Assembly (NCBI GenBank): GCA_949987565.1
Contig: OX465110.1
Coordinates: forward strand, 9,818,556-9,882,555
Direction: 5' to 3'
Length of the DNA: 64,000 nt
Source of the DNA: Luidia sarsii
Lineage: Eukaryota > Echinodermata > Asteroidea > Paxillosida > Luidiidae
Below the pieces are notes generated by a model. That model was not told the origin of the DNA. It saw only the letters and a list, made by a program, of their open reading frames with translations, and did no database searches. A program made the position numbers and the translations under genes. Positions 35,855 through 47,625 of the stretch are shown piece by piece. How positions within the stretch are numbered: the stretch's first letter is position 1; each line of letters opens with the position of its first letter.

Positions 35855-36723
35855 ACTAGAGATTTATGTCTGTTGGCAAACAGAACATAACGCTTTTCCG
35901 CATCTGGTTCTCTTAAAAAAAACAAAAAATTGACATCAACGGGATTCGAACCCGTAACCTCCATTCCTAACCCAAAACGCACGTGCATATTTTGTGCACA
36001 AAGTCTAAGGCACTTCATTATATTTTTCAAAAAATCATAATAATTCTGAACAATGGTAAATTTCTCCCAAACTCAGGATTTAGAATGTCTAGCCCAATAG
36101 CTAAATGCCCACCAAATTTCGAGGCAATTGACCTTTGGCAAATATGGGTTTTAAAAACACGCATTTTGATGACGTCACGATTGCGTCATGGCATTTTGGC
36201 CCCGGATGGTGTTTCTAAACTACATCCCCAATATATATAATCGAAAAAATGAAAAAAATCTTGCTCCGTTGGCCAAATATGCTCAATTGAATGTTAAAAT
36301 CTTAAAAGTTTATGACCTCATTAATATTCATGAGATGACGTCAAGATTAAATGAGGGCAATTTTTGGATACACCTTTTCCCAACTTAGATATAGTGTAAA
36401 ATTGAAACCAAACAAAATTGCATTTTTGCTTAAAATGGAGTTTGAAATTTGCCCCTTTAAAGCACTGTCACGTGACACATGATGACGTCATGACAATTCT
36501 AAGACAACTGTGCACTAGCTCAACATAAGCTCTATGCATTTGCAAAGTTTGAAAAAAATCCAAATGTGTTCAATGGCAAAAGTGCCGTGGAGAAAAACCC
36601 TGTACAAAGTCTATGGGATTATTCCGACCAGAAAAAGAAGAAGAAGAAGAAGAAGAAGAAGAAGACAAAAAAAAAAAATCAGAACAAGAACAATAGCTTT
36701 TCCGCTACGCGGCGGAAAAGCTA
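35855..36723 (+). repeat. 0.9-kb repeat unit R3
   Basis: An 869-bp copy ending in a GAA microsatellite (36636-36664) and a hairpin, AGCTTTTCCGC...GCGGAAAAGCT (about 36696-36722), which directly abuts the next unit. Confidence 0.8.
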
Positions 36724-37635
36724 ACTAGAGATTTATGTCTGTTGGCTAACAGAACATAACACTTTTCCGCATCTGGCTCTCTTACAAAAAAAAAAAAAAA
36801 AAAAATTGACATCATGATGCTTCAGCGGGATTCGAACTCGTAACCTCAATTTCTACCCCAAAACGCACGTGCATATTTCGTGCACAAAGTGTATGGCACT
36901 TCATTATAACATTAACAAAATCATAATAATTCTGAACAATGATCAATTGCTTCCAAACTCAGGATTTAGAATGTCTAGCCCAATAGCTAAATGCCCAATA
37001 AATTTCGAGACGATTGACCTTTGACAAATATGCGTTTTAAAAACACGCATTTTGATTACGTCACGATTGCGTCATGGCATTTTGGCCCCGGAGGGTGTTT
37101 CTAGACTACATCTCCAATAGATATCAACAAAAAAATTTAAAAAATCTTGCTCCGTTGGCCAAATATGCTCTATTTAATGTTAAAATCGCAAAAGTTCATG
37201 ACCTCATTAATATTCATAAGATGACGTCACGATCGAATGAGGCCAATTTTTGGATACACCTCTTCCCAACTTAGATATAGTGCAAAATTGAAACCAAACG
37301 AACTTGCATTTTTGCTTAAAATGGAGTTTGAAAATTGCTCCTTTAAAACACTGTCACATGACACAAGATGACGTCATAACAATTTTAAGACAACTGTGCA
37401 CTAGCTCAACATAGGCTCTATGCAATTGCAAAGTTTGAAAAAAATCCAAATGTGTTCAATGGCAAAAGTGCCGTGGAGAAAAACCCTGTGCTTTGTCTAT
37501 GGGATTTTTTCCGACAAGAAAAAGAAGAAGAAAAAAAAAAATCAGAACAAGAACAATAGCTTTTCCGCTTCGCGGCGGAAAAGCTAAAAATCAGAACGAG
37601 AACAATAGCTTTTCCGCTTCGCGGCGGAAAAGCTA
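36724..37635 (+). repeat. 0.9-kb repeat unit R4
   Basis: A 912-bp copy ending with two TTTTCCGC hairpins. More diverged in the T-arm-like motif than R5 and R6. Confidence 0.8.
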
Positions 37636-38548
37636 ACTAGAAATTTATGTCTGTTGGCAAACAGAACATTAGGCTTTTCCGCATCTGGTTCTCTTAAAAA
37701 AAATTAAAACAAATAAAAAATTTGATGATTTTTTTTTTACATCAACGGGATTCGAACCTGTAACCTCAATTCCTAACCCAAAACGCACGTGCATATTTTG
37801 TGCACAAAGTGTATGGGACATCATTATATTTTTCAAAAAATCATAATAATTCTGAACAATGGTCAGTTGCTTCCAGAATCGGGCTAGAATGTCTAACCCA
37901 ATAGCTAAATGCCCACCAAATTTCAAGAAGATTGAGCATTGGCTAATATGTGTTTTAAAAACACGCATTTTGATGACGTCACGATTGCGTCATGGCATTT
38001 TGGCCCTGGAGGGTGTTTCTTAACTACATCCCCAATAGATATAAAAAAAAAATTTAAATCTTGTTCTGTTGGCCAAATATGCTCAATTGAATGTTACAAT
38101 CTTAAAAGTTTATGACCTCCTTAATATTCATGAGATGACGTCACGATCAAATGAGGGCAATTTTTGGATACACCTCTTCCCAACTTAGATATAGTGCAAA
38201 ATTGAAACCAAACGAACTTGCATTTTTGCTTAAAATGGAGTTTGAAAATTGCTCCTTTAAAACACTGTCACGTGACACAAGATGACGTCATAACAATTTT
38301 AAGACAACTGTGCACTAGCTCAACATAGGCTCTATGCAATTGCAAAGTTTGAAAAAAATCCAAATGTGTTCAATGGCAAAAGTGCCGTGGAGAAAAACCC
38401 TGTGCTTTGTCTATGGGATTTTTTCCGACAAGAAAAAGAAGAAGAAAAAAAAAATCAGAACAAGAACAATAGCTTTTCCGCTTCGCGGCGGAAAAGCTAA
38501 AAGTCAGAACGAGAACAATAGCTTTTCCGCTTCGCGGCGGAAAAGCTA
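37636..38548 (+). repeat. 0.9-kb repeat unit R5
   Basis: A 913-bp copy, nearly identical to the first 800 bp of R6 (same private variants, e.g. GAATCGGGCTAGAATGTC). The R5/R6 pair is a recent tandem duplication. Ends with two hairpins. Confidence 0.85.
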
Positions 38549-39367
38549 ACTAGAAATTTATGTCTGTTGGCAAACAGAACATTAGGCTTTTCCGCATCTG
38601 GTTCTCTTAAAAAAAATTAAAAAAAATATAAAATTTGATGATTTTTTTTTTACATCAACGGGATTCGAACCTGTAACCTCAATTCCTAACCCAAAACGCA
38701 CGTGCATATTTTGTGCACAAAGTGTATGGGACATCATTATATTTTTCAAAAAATCATAATAATTCTGAACAATGGTCAATTGCTTCCAGAATCGGGCTAG
38801 AATGTCTAACCCAATAGCTAAATGCCCACCAAATTTCAAGAAGATTGAGCATTGGCTAATATGTGTTTTAAAAACACGCATTTTGATGACGTCACGATTG
38901 CGTCATGGCATTTTGGCCCTGGAGGGTGTTTCTTAACTACATCCCCAATAGATATAAAAAAAAAAATTAAATCTTGTTCTGTTGGCCAAATATACTCAAT
39001 TGAATGTTACAATCTTAAAAGTTTATGACCTCCTTAATATTCATGAGATGACGTCGCGATCAAATGAGGGCAATTTTTGGATACATCTCTTCCCAACTTA
39101 GATATACTGCAAAATTGACACCAAACGAACTTCTACTTTTGCTTTTATTGGAGTTTGAAATTTGCCCCCTTTAAAGCGCTGTCACGTGACACATGGTGAC
39201 GTCATGAAGTTTTAAAGACAACTGTGCACAACTTCAGCATGGGCTCTATGCATTTGCCAAGTTTGAAAAAAATCAAAGTGTGTTCAATGGCCAAACTGCC
39301 GATCATAAATTCCATGTACAAAGTCTATGGGATTTTTCCGATAAGAAAAAGAAGAAGACAAAAAAAA
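38549..39367 (+). repeat. 0.9-kb repeat unit R6
   Basis: Near-duplicate of R5, becoming more diverged after about 39040 and leading into the hairpin array. Confidence 0.85.
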
Positions 39368-39835
39368 TCAGAACAACAACAATAGCTTTTCCGCTACGCG
39401 GCAGAAAAGCTAAAAAACAGAACAAGAACAATAGCTTTTCCGCTTCGCTGAAGCGTGCGGAAAAGCTAAAAAACAGAACAAGAACAAAAGCTTTTCCACT
39501 TCGCTGAAGCGTGCGGAAAAGCTAAAAAAATCAGAACAAAAACAATAGCTTTTCCGCTTTGCGGCGGAAAAGCTAATCAGAACAACAACAATAGCTTTTC
39601 CGCTACGCGGCAGAAAAGCTAAAAAACAGAACAAGAACAATAGCTTTTCCGCTTCGCTGAAGCGTGCGGAAAAGCTAAAAAACAGAACAAGAACAAAAGC
39701 TTTTCCACTTCGCTGAAGCGTGCGGAAAAGCTAAAAAAATCAGAACAAAAACAATAGCTTTTCCGCTTTGCGGCGGAAAAGCTAATCAGAACAAAAGCAA
39801 TAGCTTTTCCGCTCGCTGAAGCGACGGAAAAGCTA
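39368..39835. repeat. Array of nine short hairpins
   Basis: Nine palindromes of about 27-33 bp, each of the form AGCTTTTCCGC - loop - GCGGAAAAGCT, are separated by AAAAACAGAACAAGAACAAT-like spacers. Loops differ: some are TTCGCG, others hold a nested CGCTTC-GCT-GAAGCG stem. A segment of about 207 bp carrying four hairpins is duplicated (from 39368 and from 39575). The same hairpin ends units R3-R5 and recurs at 63464. Role unknown. Confidence 0.85.
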
Positions 39836-39839
39836 ATAA

Positions 39840-40575
39840 CAGCAACATGGATACCATTATCCTTATAGTAAAGATACATGTCACATCTTGCATGTATTAG
39901 GAAGTGGCTATCTTTCAATCCAGTGAAAAAATGCCACTAAAACCAATTACATATTAAGAAAGGCAGATGCTGGGGTGTTGGTGGGCAAATTAAACCAGCT
40001 TGCATAAAAAAGCTGTGACAGAATGATCCACACATCTGATTGGCCCAATTTTATGAATAATTAGTGCCAGGATCCTCCTCAGAATCCACCTTTTGTGAAA
40101 CGTTAAATTAAATTGCATAACTGCAAGAAAAGGGGGGCAAATGAGTGCAGACTGGTGCAGATTTGTAGGGGCCTGTGGCCGCTTCCTGGGACCATGAATA
40201 AAACTACACAAGTCAGCACAGATTTTAAAGCATTCTTCTTTAGACCATGAAAAGTTCCAAACATGCATAAGATCCCACATTTTCTGATGAGTTGAACTGA
40301 GTGCAACAATGTATTACATTTGCCTGCAGTGCAGTGCACATAGTACTGTGTGCCTATGCATAATGCAGTAATCTATAGTACTGTGTGCCTTATAGATACA
40401 TGTACCTAATGCAGTAATCTTCTTCCAACTATACAAAGCAACATCTGTGTTTCACCAAGTATCAATGGTTCTGTCAAAATATACGTATTGTCACAGAACG
40501 TCCTAATTCAATACAAATTTACAAATCAGTTTTGAAAATTTCTAAAACATCTTTTCAGAGTGGGGATGCCAGTCA
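39840..40575. other. Intron sequence
   Basis: AT-rich; a CTATAGTACTGTGTGCC segment is repeated near 40340 and 40375. No gene seen. Confidence 0.5.
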
Positions 40576-40579
40576 GTTC

Positions 40580-40680
40580 CATCTAAGGGCTGGATAACTC
40601 TGAAAACCAGAGGTCTCGGGTTAAAGTCTTAGTCTAGTCAAAGCTTCCTCTCATTTTTTCAAAATTGTTCAAACGTTCCC
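40580..40680 (+). repeat. tRNA-derived SINE fragment
   Basis: CCAGAGGTCTCGGGTTAAAG resembles a T-arm/box B, followed by AGTCTAGTCAAAGCTTCC. The latter matches AGTCCAGTCGAAGTTTCC after the box-B-like motif at 43520, so both may belong to one SINE family. Confidence 0.35.
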
Positions 40681-40869
40681 AGTCAGTTTTCCTTAATTTG
40701 TTTGATATAAATTGAAAAAGCTGCATCCACTTTTTGTAATCCCTGAGCTGCAGTAGCCAGGTTTACAACAATTGGTTGTTTGAATCTGAATGAAAACAGG
40801 GGCGTAATCCGTAGAGATTATGGCAGTTCAAATTTGGAGCACCTATGGTCAGTATGGTGATACTTTTCA

Positions 40870-41196
40870 TCAGGCCCTCCAAATCCAGGCACCCCTTCAA
40901 AGGCTGTCAGTTCAGGGGGCAATCACACTGTACTCAAGCACACATGCTACACTCCATTGACAAAGCACAATGGGCCCTTTTTTCAGGCGGATAATCCCTT
41001 GACAAAATCCACACCAATGTCCAAATTGTGCCAGGTTTGACTCTCTTGTACACATAGCATACCCTTTATTTATTTCACAGATATACCATATATAGATATT
41101 GTTCCCAGTTGTTTAGCGAGTTCTTAAAATGACACATTGACCCAAAACTCCTGTATGGCAGTCATTGGCACTGGAAATAGGCCCAGCATGAAGTGG
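40870..41196 (-). mobile_element. Old, truncated piggyBac-type MITE (P4)
   Basis: Diverged copy of the right half of the P1/P2 family (GGATAATCCCTTGACAAA, GTGCCAGGTTTGACTCTC), ending CATGAAGTGG next to TTAA (41197-41200). The left end is not found. Confidence 0.6.
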
Positions 41197-41200
41197 TTAA

Positions 41201-42654
41201 TTGGAAGTAGGGCAAACCCTTATCGAATTACATTGGATGCTAACTTTTCCAAATAATTACATGTACAGCTCGTGCTAGTCAAACAGACTTTGATTCTGCC
41301 AATTTTTCTGTACATCATTCACTACAAGTCATCATTTGTATGCAACCATCTTGATATACAATACAGTGATACAGTCACTCAAGTACCTGTACATGTATAT
41401 ACATGTACTGGTACTGGCATAACTATTATTTAAAGAAAAAATCAAATACAATGTATTTTGGAATTCTTTTTTATTATATCAAATAATATTATGGTGTCAG
41501 TCAAATGCTTTCATGCATTGTTTTTAATTTTTTTACTTTGGGAAAGAGGGTAAAAATATAAATTAAGTCAGGAAAGGGGAACAGTCATGCCCACATAGAG
41601 GTTGTTCTTGGTGACATCATGAGTTGACAACCTGTTACATTACTTTTGTTGGGGAAGTGTTAAATGGTACGTTCGTATATACAAACAGTCAGTGCAAATT
41701 TTTCAAGATAACCAATTTCAGGAGTAGACATAGACATATTTGTTAACATACCTGCAAGATCTGTTGTAAAAGATTGCAGCAATGGAATAAACGTGAATTT
41801 ATTCCCTGACGATTCTTACAATAAGCTGCATTTGGATGTCAAAAATCACACTGACAGAACAGCAAAAATACAAGCTTGCTTTTATGGAAACCATGCAGGT
41901 TCTTATATATATGGTTTTGCAACATGTTCCAGTCTGTTGCCAACGGAAAACTATTTCAGAATCTCTATCTTTGTAATCAACCAAGAGTTCATCGGATGCT
42001 GTTGAAAAAGCTAGTGGAAAGACATCATGGCTGGCCACTTTTTCGTTTTTGCGAATAAAAAGAATGGCGCTGCGCTCAAAAAGTGCATTACGCAGTACGC
42101 ACTAAACGTTTCAGGGAATTACTCCGATATACATGTACACGTATGTAAGAGTATACAGCCTTCCTAGGGGAGAGACACAGCACCCTCATTAACTACGGGC
42201 AAAATTGTAATTAATAAAAAAAGCTTCAAATAAGCCTGAAACACAAAAATGATGTTTGATCTGGGATCGTAATGTACTAATGAAAATATTTAATGCTAAA
42301 CTATGTACCGGTATGTTTGCAATAGAGCATAGCGCTTTTCCAAGACATAATTCAATCAAGGTGTCACTTCACATTCTGCATTTCTAGCACAACCGTCAAG
42401 GTTTCGAGAAGCAGCTGCATACAACGTACAACTGTCCCAATGTCCACTTACAGGTCCTCTACAACATTGCTCAAGGTAAAAAGATGACCGTACTTTGCAT
42501 ATTGAACATTTAAACATACAAAACCACCCTACCCTAGTGAGGTTTTTAGCTCGAACGATAATCTGAGAAAGGAGAAAAGGAAGCAAATACAAAAAACTGT
42601 TGCAAACTGCTCACTGACTAAAATAACCTGCAATACCGGTACATAAATCTCAAA
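41201..42654. other. Intron sequence
   Basis: Short TACATG tracts near 41390 and 42130. No supportable exon; ORFs of 60-80 codons here overlap on opposite strands and have no recognisable domain. Confidence 0.45.
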
Positions 42655-42657
42655 AGT

Positions 42658-42760
42658 TAGAGGGCCCGACGTTTCGATCCTAGCAGGACCTTTCTCTCTT
42701 TTTTGAGAGAGGTCCTGCTAGGATCAAAACAGCAGGCCCTTCTATCTTTTGAGAAAGGAC
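42658..42760. repeat. Palindromic Penelope terminal fragment
   Basis: Two inverted copies of the Penelope terminal motif (GGTCCTGCTAGGATCGAAAC type) meet in a TCTCTTTTTTGAGAGA loop, forming a foldback. One copy has GATCAAAAC instead of GATCGAAAC. No coding sequence accompanies it. Confidence 0.6.
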
Positions 42761-43494
42761 AAAAGGGTAAAAAACGACACTTTTTCGCATTGACCTGTGA
42801 GAAATGAATGGATTCAGTTGGATTCTAAAATAGCGCTTGTTATTGTCGCCGATAAGGTTTCCCCTTGTAGGGGATCCATTCGCCCTTTTGTGTGTGTAAT
42901 TTACATAGGGTGATAGTTCGTCTCCTTTCTGTCCAATCAGTAAATAACCAGTAGGGCACCCCCACCCATTAATCAGCCTTTTCCCGCAGTTGCCTTCATG
43001 ACATTGGTCTTTATTCGTGGGTTGTTCTTTATTTGTGAACCCGAGATAGTGTCCGGTGGCCACATTCCTACCTGCACTTGTTACCCCAGTAAAGAAGTAA
43101 ACCCCAGCTTGCGACAGATAACTCCAGAAAACCCAAGTACATACATGTACCTTCTATCTACCTGCTTCATTATCAAGTGCTGTTGTGGCCAGTTTTCCCG
43201 CAAACGATTGTAATTGCATAATCTATTATTGTATAAAAGCAGTTGTATATTGTTATATTTGGATTAATTGTCATAGAGTACACTGCGATCAGCATGACTG
43301 AATGTATATGTAATACTGTACACACTGTATATTAAAGTTTAGAACCTCAATCATGTTCGTGTTTCCTATTGATTTCTCTTGATGTTTGCTCAATAAGAGT
43401 TTTGAGTTGTCTAAAAATAAATAAATTATTGGGGAAGGCCACCAACGAAGAGCTGGATTAATTCCCTAATTCATTCCCATATAAGAGCACTGTA

Positions 43495-43575
43495 TATTAA
43501 TCCAATGTATATTAATCCAGAAGTCCAGGGTTCAGGTCCCAGTCCAGTCGAAGTTTCCTTTGCCATTGTTTTATG
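43495..43575 (+). repeat. tRNA-derived SINE fragment
   Basis: CAGGGTTCAGGTCCCAG contains a box-B-like GGTTCAGGTCC with a short stem, then TCCAGTCGAAGTTTCC as in the copy at 40580. Confidence 0.35.
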
Positions 43576-43854
43576 TATACTCATTATATTATATTAAAAA
43601 CCCTCAACATAGGAAAATCCGTTTGCTCTGTCTTAGACAGACAATACTTCTAGTTTCTATTGATTTATTTACAGTTTCATGACTCCACCCAATGGGGTTC
43701 TGTGCAATAAAGGGAAGACTGCCCTCCTTAAAACACAATTTTGTCCGGCTCTCACGATGAGAGCGCTCTCATGCGATTTCACAAGAGAATAGACTGATCT
43801 GTGCGCTTACTACATTTGTGGCCTTAACAATGCCTAATGAAACAGTTGGTGTAA

Positions 43855-45830
43855 AATTTAATGGGCCTGACGTTTCGATCCTAGCAGGACCTTTCTCAAA
43901 GGCAGAGTGACAAGGACAAAACAGATACATGTACACGAAGGAAGGGGGGAGAGAGTGAACAGGACACGGATGAGAAACAAAGGACAAAGAGTGAAGCTGG
44001 TAGGGAGAGATCAAAGGGAAGGGCAAGGGGTAGGGTAGGGATTAGTGAGAGGAGGGGGAAAGATCAAAGAGAAGGGCAAGGAGTGGGGTAGGGATTAGTG
44101 ACAAGAGGGGGAAAGATCAAAGAGAGAAGTGTGAAGGACTGAACACAAAAGAAGGATTATCAGAAAAGCTGTACACTCATATGTACACTCATGCCCAGTA
44201 CACTCATATCTGATATCGAATATTCAGGGAGATTGAAGTGATACCCAATAGGGGTGTCCATTTTACCGGTTTTGATAGTAGACCTATGGCCATAGATACA
44301 TTTTCTGAGGGTGTTTTTGGTCTCACCAACATACTGAATATTACAAACTCTACAAGAGATGAGGTATATGATGTTTGAGGTAGTGCACGTGATAGAGCCA
44401 TTGGTCGTGTGGGTAGTTCCAGAAGAATGTCCATTGCGAGAGTCTATTTCCTTGACATGTGTCTTGCAAACAATCATTTCGAGGTACACTTAAGGGGGAA
44501 CCTCTGCTCGGACAATTAAGTCACGCAGGTTACGGGGGCGCCTGAAAGCCAAAACAGGCGAATTAGGAATGGCTTCAGCCAGACGATCTGAAGTGTGGAG
44601 AATATGGTGGTTTTCCTTAGTTATCTTCCTGAGAGGAGGAAGAGAAGGGTGGTAGGAAGTAACTAAGGGAACCTTGGGCTTGTCCTTGGGACCTGGTGGC
44701 TTTTATTTTAGTGCCGAACTTCTAGGAATGGAATAGACTTTAGCAATGGAGTTCTTCACTTGGCGAGAACTATAGCCTCTAGCAACCAAGTTACTGGCCA
44801 ATACACGTGTATGGCGGCGAAAGTCAGACTCATTGGAACATATGCGCCTCAATCTGAGGGCCTGGCTGTAAGCTATACCAGTCTTACAGTGTCTAGGGTG
44901 ACAACTGGAGGAATGGAGATATTGATGAGTGTCGGTGGGCTTAGAATACAAGTCAGTAGTGAGTGTATTGACTGCTCCCATGTTAATTTGATAGTCCTAT
45001 GGAAGGAATTGATGTGGTCAAAGAAAGCATTCAAGCTGCTACCGTCCCTAGTCCAAATGAAGAACACGTCATCTATGTATCTCCACCAAATCCAGGGACG
45101 GCAAGGAGCCTCACTGAGCATGCGTTCCTCAAGGTCACCCATGAAGAGGCATGCAAAGGAAGGAGCCATGCGCGTGCCCATGGCAGTGCCATGCACTTGA
45201 AGATAGTGCTTGCCAAGAAAGGAGAAATTATTCTTGGCCAGCACTAGCCTCATGAGGGTGGTTATGTCGGAGATGGGTGGAGAAGACTGTTTTCCTTTGG
45301 CCAGGGCCGAGGAGCAAGCTTGAATGCCTTCTTCCTGGGGGATGTTAGTGTATAGAGAGGAAACGTCAATAGTACCAATTATGGCAGTGGCAGGAATTTG
45401 ATCCTTGACACTTTCCAACTTTCGCAGAAAGTCGGGAGTGTCATGGACGTATGAGGGGATTTGGGGAACCAAGGGTTTGAGAAAAGAGTCAATGAAAAGA
45501 ACTATGTGTTCCGTAGGTGAACCATTGCCAGAGATGATGGGTCTGCCTGGGTTGTTGGCCTTGTGAATTTTCGGGAGAAGGTAGAATCTGGCAGTTCTAC
45601 AATTGATCGTTGATAGAAATCTGTGAGATTTTTTACTCAAATGATCACGTGATCGCATGTCATCCAAAACTTCCTGAATTTGCTCTGAAAATTTGCCTGT
45701 GGGGTTAGAGTCCAGACATTTATAGTGCTGGGGATGTTCAGTTGGCAATTGGCTTCATCAATATATTTTTGGCGATCCATGATTACTACGGCTGACCCTT
45801 TATCTGCTGGCTTGATAAAGCCAGCAGATA
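43855..45830 (-). mobile_element. Penelope-like element B, minus-strand arm
   Basis: Reads from 45830 downwards: RT fingers and palm, thumb, GIY-YIG nuclease, then the hammerhead-like terminal motif near 43880. It meets the + strand arm at a perfect short palindrome (CTTTATCTGCTGGCTT and inverse, 45795-45832). Parts are deleted or frameshifted, but this is the longest copy in the window. Confidence 0.8.
44160..45830 (-). pseudogene. Penelope-like RT and GIY-YIG endonuclease
   Basis: From the 5' side: GFIKPADKGSAVVIMDR (RT fingers), a frameshift near 45735, then a 291-codon frame (45748-44873) with FYLLPKIHKANNPGRPI, GTIDVSSLYTNIPQEEG, GTAMGTRMAPSFACLFM and the catalytic box WWRYIDDVFFIW. A short deletion and frameshift near 45000 are followed by the thumb (44981-44703). 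A last frame (44489-44160) carries NIIYLISCRVCNIQYVGETK, the GIY-YIG-type nuclease core, followed by LRKCIYGHRS. The order RT then GIY-YIG is diagnostic of Penelope-like elements. Broken into at least three frames, so inactive, but the RT box is intact. Confidence 0.85.
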
Positions 45831-47157
45831 AAGGAAAGACCTCAATACACTCACTACTGACTTGTATTCTAAGCCCACCGACACTCATCAATATCTCCAT
45901 TCCTTCAGTTGTCACCCTAGACACTGTAAGACTGGTATAGCTTACAGCCAGGCCCTCAGATTGAGGCATATATGTTCCAATGAGTCTGACTTTCGCCGCC
46001 ATACACGTGTATTGGGCAGTAACTTGGTTGCTAGAGGCTATAGTTCTCGCCAAGTGAAGAACTCCATTGCTAAAGTCTATTCCATTCCTAGAAGTTCGGC
46101 ACTAAAACAAAAGCCACCAGGTCCAAAGGACAAGCCCAAGGTTCCCTTAGTTACTTCCTACCACCCTTCTCTTCCTCCTCTCAGGAAGATAACTAAGGAA
46201 AACCACCATATTCTCCACACTTCAGATCGTCTGGCTGAAGCCATTCCTAATTCGCCTGTTTTGGCTTTCAGGCGCCCCCGTAACCTGCGAGACTTAATTG
46301 TCCGAGCAGAGGTTCCCCCTTTGGATTCTTCACCTCCAACCAAATTTGGTACATTTAAGTGTACCTCGAAATGCATTGTTTGCAAGACACATGTCAAGGA
46401 AATAGACTCTTTCAATGGACATTCTTCTGGAACTACCCACACGACCTATGGCTCTATCACGTGCACTACCTCAAACATCATATACCTCATCTCTTGTAGA
46501 GTTTGTAATATATTCAGTACGTTGGCGAGACCAAAAACACCCTCAAAAAACGGATCTATGGCCATAGGTCTACTATCAAAACCGGTAAAATGGACACCCC
46601 TGTTGGGTATCACTTCAATCTCCCTGAATATTCGATATCAGATATGAGTGTACTGGGCATAGAATCACTTGGTCACCGTAGTAATACTGTCCGTCTTAGC
46701 CGTGAGAAAATGTGGATGAAGCGTCTTCGGACTATTCAACCACATGGTCTCAACATCCAGGAGGGTAATGACTAACACCATGCAGCTTTCTGATAATCCT
46801 TTTTTTGTGTTCAGTCCTTCACACTTCTCTCTTTGATCTTTCCCCCTCTTGTCACTAATCCCTACCCCACTCCTTGCCCTTCTCTTTGATCTTTCCCCCT
46901 CCTCTCACTAATCCCTACCCTACCCCTTGCCCTTCCCTTTGATCTCTCCCTACCAGCTTCACTTTTTGTCCTTTGTTTTTCATCCGTGTCCTGTTCACTC
47001 TCTCCCCCCTTCCTTCGTGTTCATGTATCTGTTTTGTCCTTGTCACTCTGCCTTTGAGAAAGGTCCTGCTAGGATCGAAACATCAGGCCCACTAAATTTT
47101 AGATTTACATTTTGGTAATTTTAGTCAGTATAAAGCAGTTTGCAACATTTTTGTATA
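45831..47157 (+). mobile_element. Penelope-like element B, + strand arm
   Basis: Inverted relative to 43855-45830. Starts at the thumb region (TTDLYSKPTDTHQYLHS in one frame) and carries a 261-codon frame at 45862-46647. A frameshift falls exactly between the two halves of the nuclease core (IIYLISCRVCNI, then a different frame). It ends with the terminal motif GGTCCTGCTAGGATCGAAAC (about 47064) and the tail shared with copy A. Confidence 0.8.
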
Positions 47158-47171
47158 TTTTGTAACTTCAC

Positions 47172-47407
47172 ATATAGGAAGGTTTGCGGTGAACACCATG
47201 TATCAGGTCTCTTAAAGGAAGAGGTATGGTTCTGAAAAGAACCTGAGGGTAACTCGACGTTTCGACCAGTATGCTCTGGCCGTCATCAGGAGATGACGGC
47301 CAGAGCATACTGGTCGAAACGTCGAGTTACCCTCAGGTTCTTTTCAGAACCATACCTCTTCCTTTAAGAGACCTGATACATGGTGTTCACCGCAAACCTT
47401 CCTATAT
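47172..47407. repeat. Near-perfect palindrome with Penelope-type terminal repeats
   Basis: Arms 47172-47287 and 47292-47407 (116 bp) with a 4-nt centre. Each arm contains CGGCCAGAGCATACTGGTCG followed by AAACGTC. It lies next to element B, and its outer flank matches 21501-21596. A long foldback of two head-to-head element ends. Confidence 0.85.
47250..47290 (-). ncRNA. Hammerhead-ribozyme-like motif
   Basis: On the minus strand CTGATGA (47289-47283) is followed by a stem GGCCAG-loop-CTGGTC and then GAAAC (47263-47259) and GTC. This is the conserved core layout of minimal type I hammerheads known from Penelope-like elements, where a very short stem III means activity as dimers. An extra C sits between CTGATGA and stem II, so activity is uncertain. 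Confidence 0.4.
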
Positions 47408-47625
47408 GGATTCACCCACCATGCAAAGCCTTAAGTCTCATTTAACTTCACATACTTCATGTCTGCATCAATCACTAAATGGCCACCAAGTTTCAAGGTC
47501 ATTGGCCAATGGCTTACCGGTATGTGCTTTGAAATCTCGCCTTTTGATGACATCATGATTATACCATATTATTACAACCCTGGTCAGTAAAACCATTCTT
47601 ATTAAAAGAGAACAATTCAAATTAC

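Noticed and set aside
35153..39000. Functional tRNA genes at each GGTTCGAATCC motif in the 0.9-kb repeats.
   Set aside because: Only a T arm is formed; no acceptor stem, D arm or anticodon arm accompanies it.
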